This document shows, piece by piece, positions 10,574 through 12,817 of a DNA stretch of 12,817 bases. Position 1 is the stretch's first letter. Each line of letters starts with the position of its first letter. The stretch spans positions 1-12,817 of the forward strand of contig JAAFHD010000057.1 of assembly GCA_013298245.1 (NCBI GenBank). The letters are read 5' to 3'. Origin of the DNA: Alphaproteobacteria bacterium (GTDB lineage Bacteria; Pseudomonadota; Alphaproteobacteria; Acetobacterales; Acetobacteraceae). A program made the translations under genes and the position numbers. The notes under the pieces were generated by a model. That model saw only the letters and a list, made by a program, of their open reading frames with translations. It was not told the DNA's origin and made no database searches.

Positions 10574-11671
10574 ATGGCACAAAGCTTCCAGCAGGATTGC
10601 GTCGAATTGGCGCTGCGCCGCTTCCGCGCCGGTGAGATCGATCGCCGCACGCTGTTCGCCGGCCTGGCCGCCTTGGGCGCCACGCCGGCCTTGGCACAGG
10701 CGCAGCGCAACCTGGTGATGGTGAATTGGGGCGGCATCGCCAACCAGGCTTTCGGCCAGTTCTATGGCGAGCCCTTCGCCGCCGCCAATGCCGGCTGGCG
10801 CGTGGTGCAGGACAGCACCGGGCCGTCCGCGGGGCGCATCCGCAGCATGGTCGAAAGTGGGCGCGTCACCTGGGATATCTGCGACAGTTCGGCCGCGACC
10901 GCGGTGCTGCTGGGCGGGCAAAATATGCTTGCGCCGATCAACTATTCCATCGTCGATCGCGCCAATGTCGTGGCGCCGGTCTTCGCGATGGAGCACGGTG
11001 CCGCGCCGTATTCCTTCAGCTCCGTGCTGGCCTATGACAGCGCGCGCTTCCCGAACGGCCCGCCCACATCCTGGGCGGATTTCTGGGATTTGCGCCGCTT
11101 TCCGGGGCAGCGGCTGTTGCGGCGCGATGCGGTGGCGTCGCTGGAAGCGGCGAGCATGTCGATGGGCCGCACCATCGAAAACACCTATCCGCTGGATGTG
11201 CGGGCTGCGATCCGTCGCGTGGGCGAAATCCGCCGCAACTGCGTGTTCTGGAATTCGGGCGCGGAGAGCGAGCAATTCCTGCGCACGGGCGAGGCGGTGA
11301 TGGGCCAGATCTGGCACACGCGCGCGACCGTTTTGCAGCGCGAGACCAATGGGCGCATCCGCTTCATTTGGAACCAGGGCATTCTGCAGCCTGGCATTTT
11401 CGTCTCGCCCCGCGGTGCGCCGGGCGGGGAGATGGTGCAGCGCCTGCTGGCCAGCATGCTGGCCAATGAGGACGCGCAGGTGGGCCTGTTGCAGATGCTC
11501 GGCAATGGCCCGACCAACCCGCGCGCGGCCGCGAAAGTGCCCGCCGAATTCCGCGCGGTGAACCCGACCGACCCTGCCAACGCCGCGCAGCAAGTGGCGA
11601 TCGACGGCGCCTGGTGGGGCCGCAACTACGCGCAGACCAACCAGGACTACCTGGACACCATCACGGGTTGA
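10574..11671 (+). CDS. Polyamine-type (PotD-like) ABC transporter periplasmic binding protein
   Basis: A 365-residue extracellular solute-binding protein of the spermidine/putrescine type. The long N-terminal region ends in a Tat-like signal, DRRTLFAGLAALGATPALAQA (RR at 24-25, cleavage near 43), suggesting export of a folded protein. The mature part begins LVMVNWGGIANQAFGQFYGEPFAAA, has a domain-linking SWADFWDLRRFPGQR block (family text) and the FWNSGAESEQFLRTGEAVMGQIWHTRA segment seen in this family. GGGAGA lies 6 bases before the ATG. It is transcribed away from the FAD oxidoreductase, with a sigma-54-like promoter between them. Its stop overlaps the next gene as TTGA. No permease or ATPase is seen inside the window; they may lie to the right. 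The ligand may be a polyamine or another small amine or acid. Confidence 0.88.
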   Translation: MAQSFQQDCVELALRRFRAGEIDRRTLFAGLAALGATPALAQAQRNLVMVNWGGIANQAFGQFYGEPFAAANAGWRVVQDSTGPSAGRIRSMVESGRVTWDICDSSAATAVLLGGQNMLAPINYSIVDRANVVAPVFAMEHGAAPYSFSSVLAYDSARFPNGPPTSWADFWDLRRFPGQRLLRRDAVASLEAASMSMGRTIENTYPLDVRAAIRRVGEIRRNCVFWNSGAESEQFLRTGEAVMGQIWHTRATVLQRETNGRIRFIWNQGILQPGIFVSPRGAPGGEMVQRLLASMLANEDAQVGLLQMLGNGPTNPRAAAKVPAEFRAVNPTDPANAAQQVAIDGAWWGRNYAQTNQDYLDTITG

Positions 11672-12594
11672 GCACGCTGCTGATCAAGTCCGGCGGGGCA
11701 TCCGGTTTCGCGGAATGGCAGCACCATTTCGCGGAGCTCTCGCCCGGCCTGACCACCGTATTCTGGGACGACGCGCGGGACGCGGATTACGCGCTGGTCT
11801 GGGACCCTGAGCCAGGGCGTCTGGCCGCCATGCCAAGCCTGCGCTGCATCTTCGGCGCGGGCGCGGGCGTGGATGGCATCACGCGCGATGCCGGCTGGCC
11901 GCGCCACATCCCGCTGGTGCGCATGACGCCCGAGGGTGCGTCGCAACGCATGGCCGAATATGTCGGCTGGGCGGCGCTGCATTTGATCCGCGGCGGGCGG
12001 CGCATGGCGCTGCAACAGGCGCGCGCGGCGTGGGAGGATTTCGACCATCCATCAGCGCCGGATGTGCGTGTGGGCATCATGGGCCTGGGCGTGATGGGCA
12101 CGCGCGTGGCGCAGGTTTTGCGCGCGATGGGCTTTCCGGTGATGGGCTGGTCGCGCAGCGCCAAGGGCATGCCGGGCATCGAGGAATTCCACGGCGATGC
12201 GGGCCTGGCCGCGATGCTGGCGCGGACCGACATGCTGATCTGCCTGCTGCCCGCGACGGCCGCGACGCGGCGCATCCTGAACGCGCGCCTGCTGGCGCAA
12301 CTGCCGCGTGGCGCGATGCTGATCAACGCGGCGCGCGGCTGGCACCAGGAATTGCCGGACATCATGGCGGCGTTGGATTCCGGGCAGTTGTCGCAAGCCG
12401 TGCTGGATGTGTTCGACCCAGAGCCACTGCCCGCCGACAGCCCTGCCTGGGCACACCCGAAGCTGACCGTGACACCGCATGTCGCAAGCCTGCCTTCGCG
12501 GCGCGAGCGCGCGGCATTCGTGGCACAACAGATCGCGGTGCTGGAATCAGGCGGCACACCGGCGCCGCTCTACGACGCGGAGCATGGCTATTGA
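11668..12594 (+). CDS. ghrA: D-isomer-specific 2-hydroxyacid dehydrogenase, GhrA-like
   Basis: A 308-residue NAD(P)-dependent dehydrogenase, near the 312 residues of E. coli GhrA, which reduces glyoxylate and hydroxypyruvate. Counting from the TTG start, the nucleotide-binding motif is VGIMGLGVMGTRVAQVL (135-151). The catalytic residues are R223 in NAARG, E252 in FDPEPLP and H271 in TPHVAS, and SPAWAHPKLTVTPH is typical of the GhrA branch. The start is inferred to be TTG at 11668, overlapping the previous stop as TTGA and giving the family-like N terminus MSTLLIKSGG. A GTG at 11614 in the same frame would overlap the previous gene by 58 bases and add a leader unlike the family. It lacks a clear ribosome site, so it probably relies on coupling. 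The true substrate could be another 2-oxoacid. Confidence 0.9.
   Translation: MSTLLIKSGGASGFAEWQHHFAELSPGLTTVFWDDARDADYALVWDPEPGRLAAMPSLRCIFGAGAGVDGITRDAGWPRHIPLVRMTPEGASQRMAEYVGWAALHLIRGGRRMALQQARAAWEDFDHPSAPDVRVGIMGLGVMGTRVAQVLRAMGFPVMGWSRSAKGMPGIEEFHGDAGLAAMLARTDMLICLLPATAATRRILNARLLAQLPRGAMLINAARGWHQELPDIMAALDSGQLSQAVLDVFDPEPLPADSPAWAHPKLTVTPHVASLPSRRERAAFVAQQIAVLESGGTPAPLYDAEHGY
12579..12582 (+). promoter_or_regulatory. Ribosome binding site supporting a TTG start
   Basis: GGAG lies 8 bases before the TTG at 12591. No in-frame ATG or GTG is seen just upstream, so this site supports TTG as the start of the aldolase-family gene. Confidence 0.5.
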
Positions 12595-12817
12595 AACCGC
12601 CCATCCCGCCCGACCCGAACCACATCCCCACCGAACAGGAACTGCGCGAGGAACTGGCGGCCGCATACCGGCTGATCGCGCATTTCGGCATGACGGATCT
12701 GATCTTCACCCACCTCTCTGTTCGCGTACCGGGCGTGGGCCACCGCTTCCTGGTCAACCCCTACGGCATGCTGTTCGAGGAAATCACCGCATCATCCCTG
12801 GTGGTCGTCGATGCGGA
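12591..12817 (+). CDS. Class II aldolase/adducin-family protein (3' partial)
   Basis: The first 75 residues of a class II aldolase/adducin domain protein (PF00596); the gene runs off the right edge. The start is TTG, overlapping the previous stop as TTGA and served by GGAG 8 bases upstream. An early helix (TEQELREELAAAYRLIAHFGMTD, about 14-36) leads to FTHLSVRVPGVGHRFLVNPYG (39-59) and LFEEITASSLVVVD (61-74), which are characteristic of the adducin-like branch rather than of sugar-phosphate aldolases. Members are metal-dependent aldolases or decarboxylases. Its metal-binding histidines would lie beyond the window, so activity cannot be judged. It shares an operon with the dehydrogenase and the polyamine-type binding protein. 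Confidence 0.85.
   Translation, partial: MKPPIPPDPNHIPTEQELREELAAAYRLIAHFGMTDLIFTHLSVRVPGVGHRFLVNPYGMLFEEITASSLVVVDA

Noticed and set aside
10238..11593. A 451-codon open frame on the minus strand
   Set aside because: It crosses the divergent promoter region and is antisense to the polyamine-type binding protein. Its translation looks like shadow coding, apart from no recognisable family signal.
11614..11667. GTG start 54 bases upstream for the GhrA-like dehydrogenase
   Set aside because: It would overlap the binding-protein gene by 58 bases and add a leader (MGPQLRADQ...) unlike the family, whereas the TTGA junction matches the next gene's pattern.

Overview
The window is G+C-rich, with strong G/C preference at third codon positions. 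It is densely coded, and most neighbouring genes overlap at their stop and start codons. An alphaproteobacterium is most likely, and I lean towards the Acetobacteraceae (Roseomonas-like). The reasons are LpcC-type lipopolysaccharide (LPS) core glycosyltransferases, an AapJ-type amino-acid binding protein, several Bug-family binding proteins and a tripartite tricarboxylate transporter (TTT). This placement is inference from gene content; there is no rRNA or marker gene to confirm it. I found no tRNA, rRNA, insertion sequence, prophage or CRISPR array, and no gene-free stretch longer than about 135 bases.

Layout. (1) Bases 1-2714, plus strand: two tandem paralogous GT4 glycosyltransferases (the first cut by the window edge) and an orphan Bug-family periplasmic binding protein, joined by two ATGA stop/start overlaps. 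(2) A strong hairpin at 2720-2745 separates this unit from the convergent gene katG. (3) Bases 9064-2755, minus strand, in transcription order: tctC-tctB-tctA (a complete TTT uptake system with overlapping junctions), an aapJ-like amino-acid binding protein 58 bases on, then katG 134 bases further on, with its own strong ribosome binding site. (4) Bases 10484-9180, minus strand: a DAO-family FAD-dependent amine/amino-acid oxidoreductase. It is separated from tctC by 115 bases holding nested inverted repeats. (5) Bases 10574-12817, plus strand: a polyamine-type ABC binding protein, a GhrA-like D-2-hydroxyacid dehydrogenase and a class II aldolase/adducin-family protein (cut by the window edge). 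These are joined by two TTGA overlaps that imply TTG start codons.

How the genes may work together. The right half reads as nutrient scavenging and catabolism: capture of carboxylates (TTT), amino acids (AapJ-like) and polyamine-like amines (PotD-like), with an amine-type oxidase, a 2-oxoacid reductase and an aldolase to process products. A good match to a sigma-54 promoter lies just before the polyamine-type binding protein, which would fit nitrogen control. KatG would remove the hydrogen peroxide that DAO-type oxidases release, although it does not have to be linked to that enzyme. The left end is cell-envelope (LPS core) synthesis.

Most of the window is ordinary metabolic and transport gene content. 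I did not find convincing evidence of a new kind of system. The points most worth following are the sigma-54-like promoter, the nested repeats at 9123-9179, the orphan binding protein locked into an LPS operon, and the oxidase/binding protein/dehydrogenase/aldolase cluster of unknown substrate.
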